Assembly: GCA_964426875.1 (NCBI GenBank)
Contig: CAYRSB010000003.1
Location: forward strand, 1-64,000
Length of the DNA: 64,000 nt
Direction of reading: 5' to 3'
Source of the DNA: Caldatribacterium sp964426875
GTDB taxonomy: Bacteria; Atribacterota; Atribacteria; Atribacterales; Caldatribacteriaceae
The notes below the pieces were generated by a model, which saw nothing but the letters and a program-made list of their open reading frames with translations, did not search any database and had not been told where the DNA came from. Shown here piece by piece: positions 1 to 8,508 of the stretch. The stretch's first letter is position 1, and every line of letters starts with the position of its first letter. The translations under genes and the position numbers were made by a program.

Positions 1-747
<747 letters not shown>

Positions 748-877
748 AAACCTTTGAAGGCCCTCAGAGAGGGCTTGGATTCCTGGTTTTTGTTCTGTGG
801 TATCACCTTTCAGGAAGTAGGCGGAATATTCACTTTTCAAGGTGCATTTTTTACCCTGGTTCCCCAAGGCAAGAGAT

Positions 878-906
878 AATTTAGCACAGGGATGGGAAGT
901 TGTCAA
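878..906 (-). promoter_or_regulatory. Probable rRNA operon promoter
   Basis: On the minus strand a perfect -35 TTGACA (901-906) is followed after 17 bp by TAAATT (878-883). It lies about 130 bp upstream of the 16S 5' end, the usual place for an rrn promoter, and points toward it. The leader contains a short GC-rich hairpin next to the 16S end (about 758-776), which may belong to the processing stem. It is inferred from sequence only. Confidence 0.6.
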
Positions 907-929
907 CGAGGGACTCAGAAATTTGCGGC

Positions 930-958
930 TTGTCTTTTGTAAAACCCTACACTACAAT
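930..958 (+). promoter_or_regulatory. Probable uppP promoter
   Basis: TTGTCT (930-935), 17 bp, TACAAT (953-958) on the plus strand, with a predicted start site near 965 and the uppP GTG at 986. It is back-to-back with the rRNA promoter; the two -35 boxes are about 23 bp apart. The -10 form TACAAT recurs at several genes in this window. Confidence 0.65.
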
Positions 959-985
959 GGACAAAAATTGAAAAGGGGAATAACA

Positions 986-1744
986 GTGAATACTGCGGGA
1001 AGTGTTGTGCTTGGTCTCATTCAGGGTCTTACCGAGTTTTTTCCTATCTCCTCTTCAGCACACCTTTTGCTCTTTCGGGCCCTGATACCTCTGGGAGAGC
1101 CGAGCCTTTTTCTCGACGTTCTCCTCCATGCCGGGACATGGTTTGCAGTGCTTCTTGTCTTTTTGCCCTCCGTAGGTCGGGTTCTCAAACACCCGCACAT
1201 CGTGGTCAAGGTGCTTCTGGCCACCGTCCCGGCAGGAGTTTTCGGATATCTCTTTGAGAAAGGTGTAGAAGAAATTTTTCGGAAAAACCTTCTTTTGGTG
1301 AGCGCAGTTCTTCTGGGAATGGGGATAGTCTTTCTTTTAGTACGAAAGGAAGGGGGAAAGACCCTGGAAGAGATGAGTTTTGGTGACGCTCTCTTCGTCG
1401 GACTCTTACAGGTCTTCGCGCTCCTTCCCGGAATCTCTCGCTCCGGGATTACGATTCTCGGGGGAATAGGTGTCGGACTGCGAAGGGTGGAAGCGGTACT
1501 TTTTTCTTTTCTCCTCTCCCTTACGACGATTGCTGGAGCCCTTCTTTTGGTTCTCCTCAAGCACTCCGCTTACAGAACGGTACCTCTTGGGGTCGTAAGC
1601 CTGGGTTTTCTCGCTTCGCTTCTCAGTGGAGTGGTGGCATGTGTTTTCCTTCTCAAGCTCGTGAAGGAGAAGGGACTTGCGCCTTTTGGATACTATCGCA
1701 TCATAGTAGGAGGATTCTTCCTGCTCTTTTTCCTTTTGCGCTGA
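986..1744 (+). CDS. uppP: Undecaprenyl-diphosphatase (BacA/UppP family)
   Basis: Integral membrane phosphatase that converts undecaprenyl diphosphate to the monophosphate lipid carrier for peptidoglycan and other envelope polymers. The 252-residue product shows both family motifs: the glutamate-rich QGLTEFFPISSSAH motif near the N terminus and PGISRSGIT in the middle, plus several hydrophobic segments. Length is close to the usual 255-275 residues. The GTG at 986 was chosen because a purine-rich site (AAAAGGGGA) lies just upstream and the promoter lies between it and the more upstream in-frame start at 842. It is a single gene transcribed away from the rRNA operon. Confidence 0.93.
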   Translation: MNTAGSVVLGLIQGLTEFFPISSSAHLLLFRALIPLGEPSLFLDVLLHAGTWFAVLLVFLPSVGRVLKHPHIVVKVLLATVPAGVFGYLFEKGVEEIFRKNLLLVSAVLLGMGIVFLLVRKEGGKTLEEMSFGDALFVGLLQVFALLPGISRSGITILGGIGVGLRRVEAVLFSFLLSLTTIAGALLLVLLKHSAYRTVPLGVVSLGFLASLLSGVVACVFLLKLVKEKGLAPFGYYRIIVGGFFLLFFLLR

Positions 1745-2047
1745 TCAGAACATGATTTCCTCAAGGATAGTCCTCACCCGCTCACGCAGGACGCGCTCCA
1801 GGCGCTCGAAGAGATATTGGGAGTACACTGCGAAAGGCATCCAGATTCGAATGCGGCCATCTTCAAAGGAGATACGGATATTCTCCGGGAATTCCCGCTC
1901 CTGAGCTATGGCTTCTTCAAGAAAAATATTCAGAGCTCTTAGGGGAACAAGACAAAGCTGGTACGGTCTTTCAAGCTCGTATTCCCAGTATATGTAGACG
2001 CCCTCTTCATGGCGGTATGGCACCGGCTCAAAAATGAGGCGAATCAT
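1745..2047 (-). CDS. Small hypothetical protein, translationally coupled to the LysE-type exporter
   Basis: A 100-residue soluble, acidic-aromatic protein that I do not recognise. It has no signal peptide or membrane segment. The N-terminal half looks like beta strands (MIRLIFEPVPY then VYIYWEYELE) and the C terminus is a charged amphipathic helix rich in Arg and Glu. The ATG at 2047 overlaps the TGA of the upstream exporter gene as ATGA, so the start is well supported and translation is probably coupled. No function is proposed. Confidence 0.7.
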   Translation of the reverse strand: MIRLIFEPVPYRHEEGVYIYWEYELERPYQLCLVPLRALNIFLEEAIAQEREFPENIRISFEDGRIRIWMPFAVYSQYLFERLERVLRERVRTILEEIMF

Positions 2048-2667
2048 CGTATCACCCCCACAGCAAAGTATCCACCGAAAAAGACAAGCACGGTGCCACA
2101 TACTCCTACGAGGGCTCGATAGGCTCTGTTAGAGAAAAACTTCTTTCCTCGGTCAATGGTGAAGGAGACCGCACTGTACCAGACAAGGTCCGCAAAGATG
2201 TGTCCTGCAAAGAAAACCACGACGCCCAAGAGCTTCAGTCGACTTGCCGAAAGAAGGAGTGTCAACCCCACCGTAGCCCACCACATGATCCAGTAAGGAT
2301 TGGAAATGCTGGTTACAATCCCTTGAAGAACAAAGTTCTTTGTCTCTTTCTTCTCCCCCTCCCCAGGAAGGGAAATGCTTCGAAGGGCCCGAAGCATCCC
2401 AATACCCAGATATACTAGAACAACCCCTCCCACGACGCCGATGAAGCGGAAGACAAGAGGAAGAGTAAGAATCTTTCCAAATCCCAGGAGAAGAGCTACA
2501 ACGAGTGAAGCTTCAAGGAACGCATGTCCCAAAACCGTCAGAGGACCTACCCGGAACCCGGCTTTTGGAGTTCCTGAAAGAACAAGGGCAAGCATAGGCC
2601 CCGGCATCAGGGCACCAGAGAAGCCGATAATAAAAGCACTACCAAAGATTGAGAGAAACGGTAACAT
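2044..2667 (-). CDS. LysE/RhtB-family amino-acid exporter
   Basis: A 207-residue inner-membrane protein with about six hydrophobic helices. It shows the LysE family N-terminal signature GFSGALMPGPMLALVLS and a central NPYWIMWW segment, both typical of this superfamily of amino-acid and small-metabolite exporters. The start at 2667 gives the normal family length; an in-frame extension to 2751 would add a charged stretch unlike the family. Substrate cannot be predicted. The gene overlaps the small downstream gene by 4 bp, so the two form a pair. Confidence 0.85.
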   Translation of the reverse strand: MLPFLSIFGSAFIIGFSGALMPGPMLALVLSGTPKAGFRVGPLTVLGHAFLEASLVVALLLGFGKILTLPLVFRFIGVVGGVVLVYLGIGMLRALRSISLPGEGEKKETKNFVLQGIVTSISNPYWIMWWATVGLTLLLSASRLKLLGVVVFFAGHIFADLVWYSAVSFTIDRGKKFFSNRAYRALVGVCGTVLVFFGGYFAVGVIR

Positions 2668-2785
2668 CCTCACAAAGCACTCCTGCAGCAAGTTGAAGCG
2701 AGAGCGGGAGAACAGGTGTTCCCCGCCATAAGAGGTACCGCCAGATGGCAAGCGCCCTCATGGTTTGCCCCCCGTGAAAGGAGAA

Positions 2786-3136
2786 TGGTGGAGGCGGTGG
2801 GAGTCGAACCCACGTCCAGAACCCACAAGAATCAAGAGTCTACGAGCGTAGCCTCAGTTTTATGAGTGCATGACCCCTCCCTGAGGCCGGATGAGCCACA
2901 CACTTCCTCGAGTTTCTCTCGCTTTCGGTACCCGAGGACTTCCGAAAGCCAGCCCGCGATGTTGCGTCCTCCAGACTTAGCAGGCGGTCCATCCGGGGAC
3001 GTGCTGCGTCAACTACGCAGCAAGTGCCAAGTCAGCGTTGGCGTTTGTTGTTGTTCCACCTTTTTTACGAGCCCCGGTGGAGACCTCGGCTCGCCTCTTC
3101 ACCCCTGTTTGGTCCTGTCGAAACCCTTACGCCCCC
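2786..3136 (-). ncRNA. ssrA: tmRNA (ssrA), one-piece, with proteolysis tag
   Basis: Read on the minus strand, the 5' end GGGGGCG (3136-3130) pairs over 7 bp with CGCCTCC next to an encoded ACCA 3' end (2786), and the T arm GGTTCGACTCCC is present, forming the tRNA-like domain. The 5' side contains the conserved GGGTTTCGACAGG block. A tag reading frame begins at GCC (3042-3040) and ends at TAG (3013-3015). It encodes ANADLALAA, so the full tag including the tRNA-borne alanine would be AANADLALAA, with the ClpXP-type LAA end. Length is 351 nt, a normal size. smpB is 6 bp upstream on the same strand, so the two partners of trans-translation are probably co-transcribed. Confidence 0.97.
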
Positions 3137-3142
3137 ATACTT

Positions 3143-3592
3143 CTATGGTTTGTACTTAATTACCCGTTGCAGTTCTCGCTCTTCGTCTCTCTCGATAATT
3201 TCCCTGCGCCGGTCGTAGACTTTCTTAGGCTTGACAAGAGCAATTCCAATTTTAGCTTTACCTTTTTCGTTAAAATACACCCGTAAGGGAACAATTGTCA
3301 AGCCTTTCTGCTCCACCAAAGACCCCCAGCGGAGAATTTCCCTCTTTCTGAGGAGAAGTCTTCTTGGCCTTCGGGGATCGTGATTAAAGACGTTGCCAAA
3401 ATGGTATGGAGCGATATGCATGTTGTGAAGCCACATTTCTCCATTTCTCACAGAGCAAAAACTCTGGTCCAAACTCGTCGCGTGATTGCGCAGGGACTTG
3501 ACCTCTGTTCCCTTGAGTTCAATGCCTGCTTCAAGAGTTTCAAGTATATCATAGAGGTGCCGTACCTTTCGGTTCTCTGCAACTATTCTCAT
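3143..3592 (-). CDS. smpB: SsrA-binding protein SmpB
   Basis: The 149-residue protein binds the tRNA-like domain of tmRNA and delivers it to stalled ribosomes. It matches the family in length and motifs: an early NRKVRHLYDILETLEAGIEL block, GTEVKSLR, and a basic C-terminal tail (KKVYDRRREIIERDEERELQR) that enters the mRNA channel. It starts with ATG at 3592 after a GGAAGA site. The gene lies directly upstream of ssrA, an arrangement seen in many bacteria. A clear promoter precedes it at 3636-3664. Confidence 0.97.
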   Translation of the reverse strand: MRIVAENRKVRHLYDILETLEAGIELKGTEVKSLRNHATSLDQSFCSVRNGEMWLHNMHIAPYHFGNVFNHDPRRPRRLLLRKREILRWGSLVEQKGLTIVPLRVYFNEKGKAKIGIALVKPKKVYDRRREIIERDEERELQRVIKYKP

Positions 3593-3635
3593 TCTTCCTT
3601 ATAACCACTGACTCTTCGAAAACATTCCTGCAGGG

Positions 3636-3664
3636 AGTATAGCACGAGAACGATTTCTTGCCAA
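3636..3664 (-). promoter_or_regulatory. Promoter of smpB-ssrA
   Basis: Minus strand TTGGCA (3659-3664), exactly 17 bp, TATACT (3636-3641), about 45 bp before the smpB start. Its -35 box coincides with that of the divergent promoter at 3658-3686. Confidence 0.7.
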
Positions 3665-3686
3665 GGACGGGTTCTCCTAGTACAAT
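3658..3686 (+). promoter_or_regulatory. Promoter of the TPR membrane protein gene
   Basis: Plus strand TTGCCA (3658-3663), exactly 17 bp, TACAAT (3681-3686). Predicted transcription starts near 3693, which rules out the in-frame start codons at 3658 and 3685 and favours the GTG at 3706. The -35 hexamer overlaps the smpB -35 hexamer on the other strand by five bases. Confidence 0.65.
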
Positions 3687-3705
3687 GGTACACGAGGTGG
3701 TCTCT

Positions 3706-4653
3706 GTGGCAAGAAAGGAAATCCCCGACCTTGAAGAGGTTCGAAGGTCTATCGAAAGTTATGTTAAAAGAGCAGCTAATCTTCGGGACGAGAGAGGAAA
3801 GGGAGTGGAAATTCTTAAGCTCCGAGACGCTATAGAAGATTGGCTTTCTTTCTACGAATCTCGGGGTGCCTCAGTAGAACCTGAAAGGACGAGACTACAG
3901 AACTTTGACGCTCTTCTTGAAAAGAACGCTGCCCTCCTTCTGAAGATGGTGGGAAAGAAAGCACTGGAGAGAGAACGCGCTTCGGTTGCACCCCCCCGGG
4001 AACGCTTCTGGTGGTGGTTTGACGAGAAAGTTCACAGAGAACGGAAAAGGCGCCTCAAAAGAACGATGGCGACCCTTGGGGTGGTCCTCGGCGCACTTGT
4101 TATTCTGTACTTTTTGGTCTTTCGCCTTCCTCCCCAAGAAGAACAGTACCTCAATGCCCTGACTGCTGCCGAGCGCTTTCTTGAGGAAAGAAAATGGGAA
4201 GAGGTTATCAACCAGTGTCTCAAAGCCATAGAGATCTTCCCCAATCGTCCTACCCCTTACGTCGTTGCCGCCTTAGCGGCAGAGGAATTGGGGAGGAAGG
4301 AAGAAGCCTCCCGTTTCCTGGAAAAGGTGCGTCCCCTCTATCAGAGTGAAACTGATCTGTTGCTGGAAGAAGCGAATTGGTGCTTTCGTGCCGGTGCTCT
4401 TGAGAAAACGAAGACCCTTATTGCTCGGGTCCTACAAGACGACTCGGAGAACCTTACGGCGCTGAATCTTCTTGGAGCAGTGTATGAGGCGGAAAACAAC
4501 GTCATCGAGGCTTTAAAGGTCTACCAGCTCGTGCTCGATATTGCCGAGAAAAAGAACGAAGTCACCCTTATCCCGGTGGCCAAGATGAAAATCGGCATGC
4601 TTCAGCTCAGACTCCCCTTGAGTCTTCCTGAGGTTCCGAAGGGCGGCGAATAG
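3706..4653 (+). CDS. Membrane-anchored TPR-repeat protein
   Basis: A 315-residue protein with a charged cytoplasmic N-terminal region (about residues 1-118), one transmembrane helix (about 119-141, LGVVLGALVILYFLVF) and a C-terminal domain of TPR-like helical repeats beginning AEEQYLNALTAAERFLEERKW-type sequence. I do not recognise a named family. By topology the TPR domain should be outside the membrane. The GTG at 3706 was chosen because a promoter lies over the two upstream in-frame starts and an ACGAGG site precedes it. The 3' end overlaps the convergent DUF1667 gene by 47 bp. Confidence 0.8.
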   Translation: MARKEIPDLEEVRRSIESYVKRAANLRDERGKGVEILKLRDAIEDWLSFYESRGASVEPERTRLQNFDALLEKNAALLLKMVGKKALERERASVAPPRERFWWWFDEKVHRERKRRLKRTMATLGVVLGALVILYFLVFRLPPQEEQYLNALTAAERFLEERKWEEVINQCLKAIEIFPNRPTPYVVAALAAEELGRKEEASRFLEKVRPLYQSETDLLLEEANWCFRAGALEKTKTLIARVLQDDSENLTALNLLGAVYEAENNVIEALKVYQLVLDIAEKKNEVTLIPVAKMKIGMLQLRLPLSLPEVPKGGE

Positions 4654-5020
4654 TTCGGGTAGCTACAAGGTCGATATCCTCTCCCAGGAGGTTTCGCACG
4701 ATAACTTCACCCCTTGTGACCGGGGCTTCTACCTCAAGGGAATGCAAAAAGCTCATGAGTTCAAAAATCCGGTCTCTGGGGAAGGGGCGGGAGGTACGTA
4801 CCGGGAGGCGAGGAATCTCTCCTCCTCTTACACAAATAGTGGTCGTTACCACCCGACAGGGATATGTCGCTTCCTGCCTTGCGTAGGCCTTTCCCCGGAA
4901 ACAACCTCCTTGTATTAAAAATTCTTTTCCCTCTCTTTCTACCGTCAAACGGCACCCCAGGGGGCACACCACACAGAGAACTTCAGAAACGATCGAGGTG
5001 CTGTTCTCCTTTGAGGGCAA
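4607..5020 (-). CDS. DUF1667 protein, third component of a glycerol-3-phosphate dehydrogenase-like system
   Basis: A 137-residue protein with four N-terminal cysteines in a CxxCPxGC...GGCxRG arrangement, typical of DUF1667 and probably binding a metal or iron-sulfur cluster. In Thermotoga and many Firmicutes this family is encoded right after GlpA-like and NAD/FAD oxidoreductase genes, as here, suggesting a role as an electron-transfer subunit; the exact role is unproven. The TTG start at 5020 is preceded by a strong AAGGAGG site and lies inside the end of the upstream gene (38-bp overlap). It is the last gene of the glp operon, and its 3' end overlaps the convergent TPR gene. Confidence 0.85.
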   Translation of the reverse strand: MPSKENSTSIVSEVLCVVCPLGCRLTVEREGKEFLIQGGCFRGKAYARQEATYPCRVVTTTICVRGGEIPRLPVRTSRPFPRDRIFELMSFLHSLEVEAPVTRGEVIVRNLLGEDIDLVATRTIRRPSEPQEDSRGV

Positions 5021-6239
5021 CCTGAACTTGACCTCCTTCTTTCGGCCAGGAAATGGAAGAAAGATCGACCTTCACCATCTCCCCGGGTCGACAAATCGGT
5101 ATCGGCACCCGGTGAAACTCCTTCCCATTGAGGGAGAAGGACAGGGTGGCACTCCGTAAACTCTCCAGAGGACGTATGAAGAGAAACCCGTCTTTCCCCT
5201 TATGGATTCTTTGGGGAACAAGGACGGCAACACCTTCCTGAGGGGAAAGGAAGAAGTGGGGTGTCTTAAACCCTGAATTTTCCATAATTCGCCTCCCTAT
5301 TCGCTCTGCACCCTTGGTTACGTAGTCTACAAGATCGAAGACGGCTACCACATTCCCGCAGGCGAAGAACCCTTCTTCGTCACAGGCAAAATCTTCATCG
5401 ACGAATGGTCCTCCACTGCGAGCATACACTGATATCTGGGCCTTTTTGAGGAGTTCTGCCTCAGGGATAAGACCCACCGAGAGCAAAAGCGTGTCGCAGG
5501 GAATCCATCGTCTGTCCCCGGCAGGAATTCCCCGCTCATCCACCCTGCCTATTCTCACCCCCTCCACTCTCTCTCTGCCACATATCTCAAGGACCGTGTG
5601 GGAGAGAAGGAGGGGAATGTGAAAGTCCTGTAAGCACTGCACATAGTTACGCAGGAGGCCACTCAAGGTTTTGCGAATTTCTACTACCGCTTCTACCTGA
5701 ACTCCTTCGAGGGTCAGTCGACGGGCCATAATGAGGCCGATATCTCCTGAACCAAGAATCACTGCTTTCTTCCCTGGAATGTACCCTTCTATGTTCACGA
5801 GGTACTGGGCACATCCTGCGGTGAAAATCCCCGCCGGCCTTGTTCCCGGGATACGTATCATTCCTCGTGTTCTCTCCCGACAGCCGGTGGCAAAGACCAC
5901 CGCCTGTGGTCGGAAAACGAGGACTCCCTTTCGATTCACGGCCACGACCGTTCGATCTCTCTTCACCTCGAGTACCGTTGTTTCCGTCATAGCCTCAACC
6001 CCGGTGTAAGAAAGAGCTTCGATGTATCGTTCGGCATACTCTGGGCCGGTGAGTTCCTCACCGAAAATATGGAGTCCAAATCCGGGGTGGATGCACTGGT
6101 TGAGAATACCCCCAAGGTGGGTTCCACGTTCAAGGATGAAAACCGAGCGCGCCCCCCATTCCCAAGCCGAGAGTGCGGCAGCCAACCCTCCTGGTCCCCC
6201 ACCAATCACGACTACTTGAGGCTCATAGCACCGGGGCAC
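4983..6239 (-). CDS. NAD(P)/FAD-dependent oxidoreductase of the glp cluster
   Basis: A 418-residue pyridine nucleotide-disulfide type flavoprotein. An N-terminal FAD-binding VVIGGGPGGLAAA motif, a second dinucleotide fold (KKAVILGSGDIGLIMARR, about residues 150-170) and the C-terminal FAD motif region VDEDFACDEEGFFACGNV are visible. It probably passes electrons between the GlpA-like dehydrogenase and NAD(P) or another carrier. The GTG at 6239 follows GGGGAGG at 9 bp. It overlaps the preceding GlpA-like gene by 17 bp and the following DUF1667 gene by 38 bp, so the three are tightly coupled. Confidence 0.88.
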   Translation of the reverse strand: MPRCYEPQVVVIGGGPGGLAAALSAWEWGARSVFILERGTHLGGILNQCIHPGFGLHIFGEELTGPEYAERYIEALSYTGVEAMTETTVLEVKRDRTVVAVNRKGVLVFRPQAVVFATGCRERTRGMIRIPGTRPAGIFTAGCAQYLVNIEGYIPGKKAVILGSGDIGLIMARRLTLEGVQVEAVVEIRKTLSGLLRNYVQCLQDFHIPLLLSHTVLEICGRERVEGVRIGRVDERGIPAGDRRWIPCDTLLLSVGLIPEAELLKKAQISVYARSGGPFVDEDFACDEEGFFACGNVVAVFDLVDYVTKGAERIGRRIMENSGFKTPHFFLSPQEGVAVLVPQRIHKGKDGFLFIRPLESLRSATLSFSLNGKEFHRVPIPICRPGEMVKVDLSSISWPKEGGQVQVALKGEQHLDRF

Positions 6240-7680
6240 GTTCTTTTGCCTCCCCTCTTCTCAGAACATAGAAAGAACCCGGACCAGACTTGACGATTTT
6301 CTCAAGGGGAATACTACATTCCCTCTCAAGAATTGCAGGGAGATGCATTCCACAAAAACTTCCCTGACAGCGGCCGGCCATCACCCGGGTTCTTCGCTTC
6401 AGACCGTCAAGCGTCCGGGCTGGGGGATTAGACCGGAGAGCCCTTTTGACCTCGGCCAGTGTCACCTCTTCACATCGGCAGACAATCTTCCCCCAATCAG
6501 GATCCTCAAGAATGAGCTTTTCTCGCTCTTTGAAGGTGCATTCTCTAAACGCTGGCAGAGACACCCGAGGGAGAAACTCCCGCCTTTCCTGCAGAGGGAG
6601 ACCCTTGCCCTGAAGGAGTTCGCCTATGTACTCAGCGATTCCAAAGCAAGCCGTAAGCCCAGGGGACTCAATACCTACCGCGTTCACAATATGGGGCATG
6701 GAGGGTGAAAAGGCGATGTAGAAGTCTCGCTGAGGGAGTGTTGGTCGTAATCCTGAAAAGTTGGCAATGACTTTCTCAAAAGGAAGCTCGGGGACAAGTT
6801 TTCGTGCTCCTTTCCAGACTTCCTCAAGACCTTTAAAAGTTGTGGCGGTATTCTCTCCAGAAACTCTCTCAAAATTTGGTCCAAGGAGGAGATTGCCCTC
6901 CGGAGTAGGAGAAACGAGAATCCCCTTACTCTCTCTGTGGGGTACAGGATAGAGAATATGGCGTATGAAACCCTGACAATCACGATCAAGGACAAAGTAC
7001 TGTCCCCGAAAAAGATGAAGAGAAGGAACTCTATCACCGCTTATTTGTGCAAGACGAGAAGAGTAAAGGCCTGCACAGTTGACCACAAAGTGACCGAGGT
7101 ACTGTGTCCCATCCCGACAACAGATCTTTACTGCTTTTCCTTGGGGCTCAAAGGCTGTGACTTCCTTCTCGAAGACCATCTCAACTCCGTTCAGCATAGC
7201 TCCCTCAGCAAGAGCAATGGTAAGGGTAAAGGGGGAAACGACCATAGCCTGGGGGTCGAAGTACCCAGCGTAAATTCTTGGATTTACCTGGGGCTCTTTC
7301 TCCATCACCTCTTGAGGGGTGAGAATATCCGCCCCCTCAATGTTTCCCACCTTTTTGAGATCACTTAGGTACCTGGCTTCTTCCTTCAAAAAGGCAAGAG
7401 TCAGAGCGCCACAACGCAAGGGATGAATATCAAGTTCCCGAAAGGCTCTCTCAAACCAAGAGAGAGAGCGAAGGTGCATCTCTCCCTTAAGGGTTTCCGG
7501 AACATAGTAGCTTCGGGAGTGGAGAATGCCGGTGTTGGCCTTACTCACTCCAACGCACACATCCTTTCCCTTCTCGACAAGGAGAACATCGAGCGAGAAG
7601 TGTGCCAGGTACCAGGCCACCGCACAGCCTACGATTCCTCCGCCTACCACGATCACGTCATGTTTCCGCATCCTGACCAA
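6223..7680 (-). CDS. glpA: GlpA-like FAD-dependent glycerol-3-phosphate dehydrogenase with BFD-like [2Fe-2S] domain
   Basis: A 485-residue DAO-superfamily dehydrogenase expected to oxidise sn-glycerol 3-phosphate to dihydroxyacetone phosphate. The N terminus has VIVVGGGIVGCAVAWYLA (FAD). The C-terminal domain has the four-cysteine BFD-like pattern CRCEEV...CQGSFCG. This domain order matches the anaerobic-type GlpA found in Thermotoga and Firmicutes. The TTG at 7680 follows GGAG at 5 bp; ATG at 7671 is an alternative. It overlaps the end of glpP by 28 bp. The context (GlpP regulator before it, electron-transfer flavoprotein and DUF1667 after it) supports the substrate assignment, which is inferred. 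No glycerol kinase or facilitator gene is in the window. Confidence 0.88.
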   Translation of the reverse strand: MVRMRKHDVIVVGGGIVGCAVAWYLAHFSLDVLLVEKGKDVCVGVSKANTGILHSRSYYVPETLKGEMHLRSLSWFERAFRELDIHPLRCGALTLAFLKEEARYLSDLKKVGNIEGADILTPQEVMEKEPQVNPRIYAGYFDPQAMVVSPFTLTIALAEGAMLNGVEMVFEKEVTAFEPQGKAVKICCRDGTQYLGHFVVNCAGLYSSRLAQISGDRVPSLHLFRGQYFVLDRDCQGFIRHILYPVPHRESKGILVSPTPEGNLLLGPNFERVSGENTATTFKGLEEVWKGARKLVPELPFEKVIANFSGLRPTLPQRDFYIAFSPSMPHIVNAVGIESPGLTACFGIAEYIGELLQGKGLPLQERREFLPRVSLPAFRECTFKEREKLILEDPDWGKIVCRCEEVTLAEVKRALRSNPPARTLDGLKRRTRVMAGRCQGSFCGMHLPAILERECSIPLEKIVKSGPGSFYVLRRGEAKERAPVL

Positions 7681-8264
7681 CCGTGCTCCTCATTCATCTT
7701 CCAAATTTCTTTTACACTGGTTGAAACAGCAATAGCTCCACTTTTGAGGATTTCCACCACCTCTTTTTTTGTACGGATAAATCCTCCACAGATTACCGGT
7801 GGAAATCCCTCCAGGGGAATGTATCTTTTGAGTTTGGGGAATATGACCCCCGGGAGAAGTTCCACTGCATCTGGTTCCACCTCCTGGGCTACCTTCATAC
7901 CCGTTTTCAAGGATTCGCTGTCAATGCAAAAGAGGCGAAAGATGGTCAGAAAATCCATGCGTTTAGCAAGACTCAGTATCCTTGCCCGGGTGGAGATTAC
8001 ACCAGTGACTTTGGGAAATATTTCTCTCAGGAGGAGGAACCCCGACTCGTCCGGGGCAATGCCTCCGAAAAGGTCCACGTGGACGAAAAACGAGGTTGCA
8101 CAAGAGACAAAAGACGTCATCTTTCGGGCTCCGATGATGTCCCCCTCCAGGATGAAATAGACTGGACAGAGCTGTAAATCCTCCCTTTTGAGGTCTTTCC
8201 AGTTACTGCTCCGGAGAGCCCCAATAACCGGGAATCCTCGAAGAACTGAGGTGATGCGCTCCAT
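7653..8264 (-). CDS. glpP: Glycerol-3-phosphate-responsive antiterminator GlpP
   Basis: A 203-residue GlpP-family protein. It has the family hallmarks: FPVIGALRSS near the N terminus, the central HVDLFGGIAPDE and GVISTRARILSLAK stretches, DAVELLPGV, and ICGGFIRTKKEV near the C terminus, in a TIM-barrel-like order. In Bacillus, GlpP binds glycerol 3-phosphate and the mRNA leader of glp genes, preventing termination. The ATG at 8264 is preceded by GAAGGA and gives the family length; in-frame sequence further up contains the promoter and the terminator. It is the first gene of the glp operon, and its own leader carries a perfect intrinsic terminator. Confidence 0.93.
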   Translation of the reverse strand: MERITSVLRGFPVIGALRSSNWKDLKREDLQLCPVYFILEGDIIGARKMTSFVSCATSFFVHVDLFGGIAPDESGFLLLREIFPKVTGVISTRARILSLAKRMDFLTIFRLFCIDSESLKTGMKVAQEVEPDAVELLPGVIFPKLKRYIPLEGFPPVICGGFIRTKKEVVEILKSGAIAVSTSVKEIWKMNEEHGWSGCGNMT

Positions 8265-8274
8265 TTTTTCCTTC

Positions 8275-8310
8275 AAAAAAGAAAGCCTTCCGAGCAATCG
8301 GAAGGCTTTC
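8275..8310 (-). terminator. Leader terminator upstream of glpP, probable GlpP antitermination site
   Basis: A perfect 13-bp stem (8281-8293 with 8298-8310) and 4-base loop, followed on the minus strand by six T (8280-8275), 11 bases before the glpP ATG. Between the promoter and this hairpin is a second small stem, CTTGG-AGA-CCAAG, touching the foot of the terminator. The arrangement matches the terminator in the Bacillus glpD leader that GlpP controls. Reading as an autoregulatory site is inference. Confidence 0.8.
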
Positions 8311-8331
8311 TTGGTCTCCAAGCCGCTTCTA

Positions 8332-8360
8332 AGTATACCATACTTACCGTCTTTGCCCAA
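8332..8360 (-). promoter_or_regulatory. glp operon promoter
   Basis: Minus strand TTGGGC (8355-8360), 17 bp, TATACT (8332-8337). The start site is expected near 8325, giving a leader of about 60 nt that contains the terminator hairpin. The -35 box lies inside the last codons of the upstream small membrane protein gene. Confidence 0.7.
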
Positions 8361-8508
8361 GATGGAAAAGGAAAACTCCCAAAAGAAGAAGGAGATAAAT
8401 CCAAATGAAGTGGCGGGCAAAGAATGAGGAAGGAGAACGAACCACAAAGAGAAGATATATGAGAGGCACCAAAAGAACGAGCGCCACCATTGCCATGATC
8501 ATTCGCAT
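8344..8508 (-). CDS. Small two-helix membrane protein
   Basis: A 54-residue peptide made almost entirely of two hydrophobic segments (MIMAMVALVLLVPLIYLLFVV and FIWIYLLLLLGVFLFHL) joined by a short polar loop. The start at 8508, or the ATG at 8502 that overlaps the stop of the upstream gene, gives a 4-10 bp overlap; a longer frame to 8559 is possible. I do not recognise it. Position in tail-to-head contact with the histidinol-phosphatase gene supports it being real. Confidence 0.55.
   Translation of the reverse strand: MRMIMAMVALVLLVPLIYLLFVVRSPSSFFARHFIWIYLLLLLGVFLFHLGQRR

Noticed and set aside
2786..2870. tRNA-like T arm and acceptor end that could be called a tRNA
   Set aside because: It is the 3' half of the tmRNA tRNA-like domain; the matching 5' strand is at 3130-3136.
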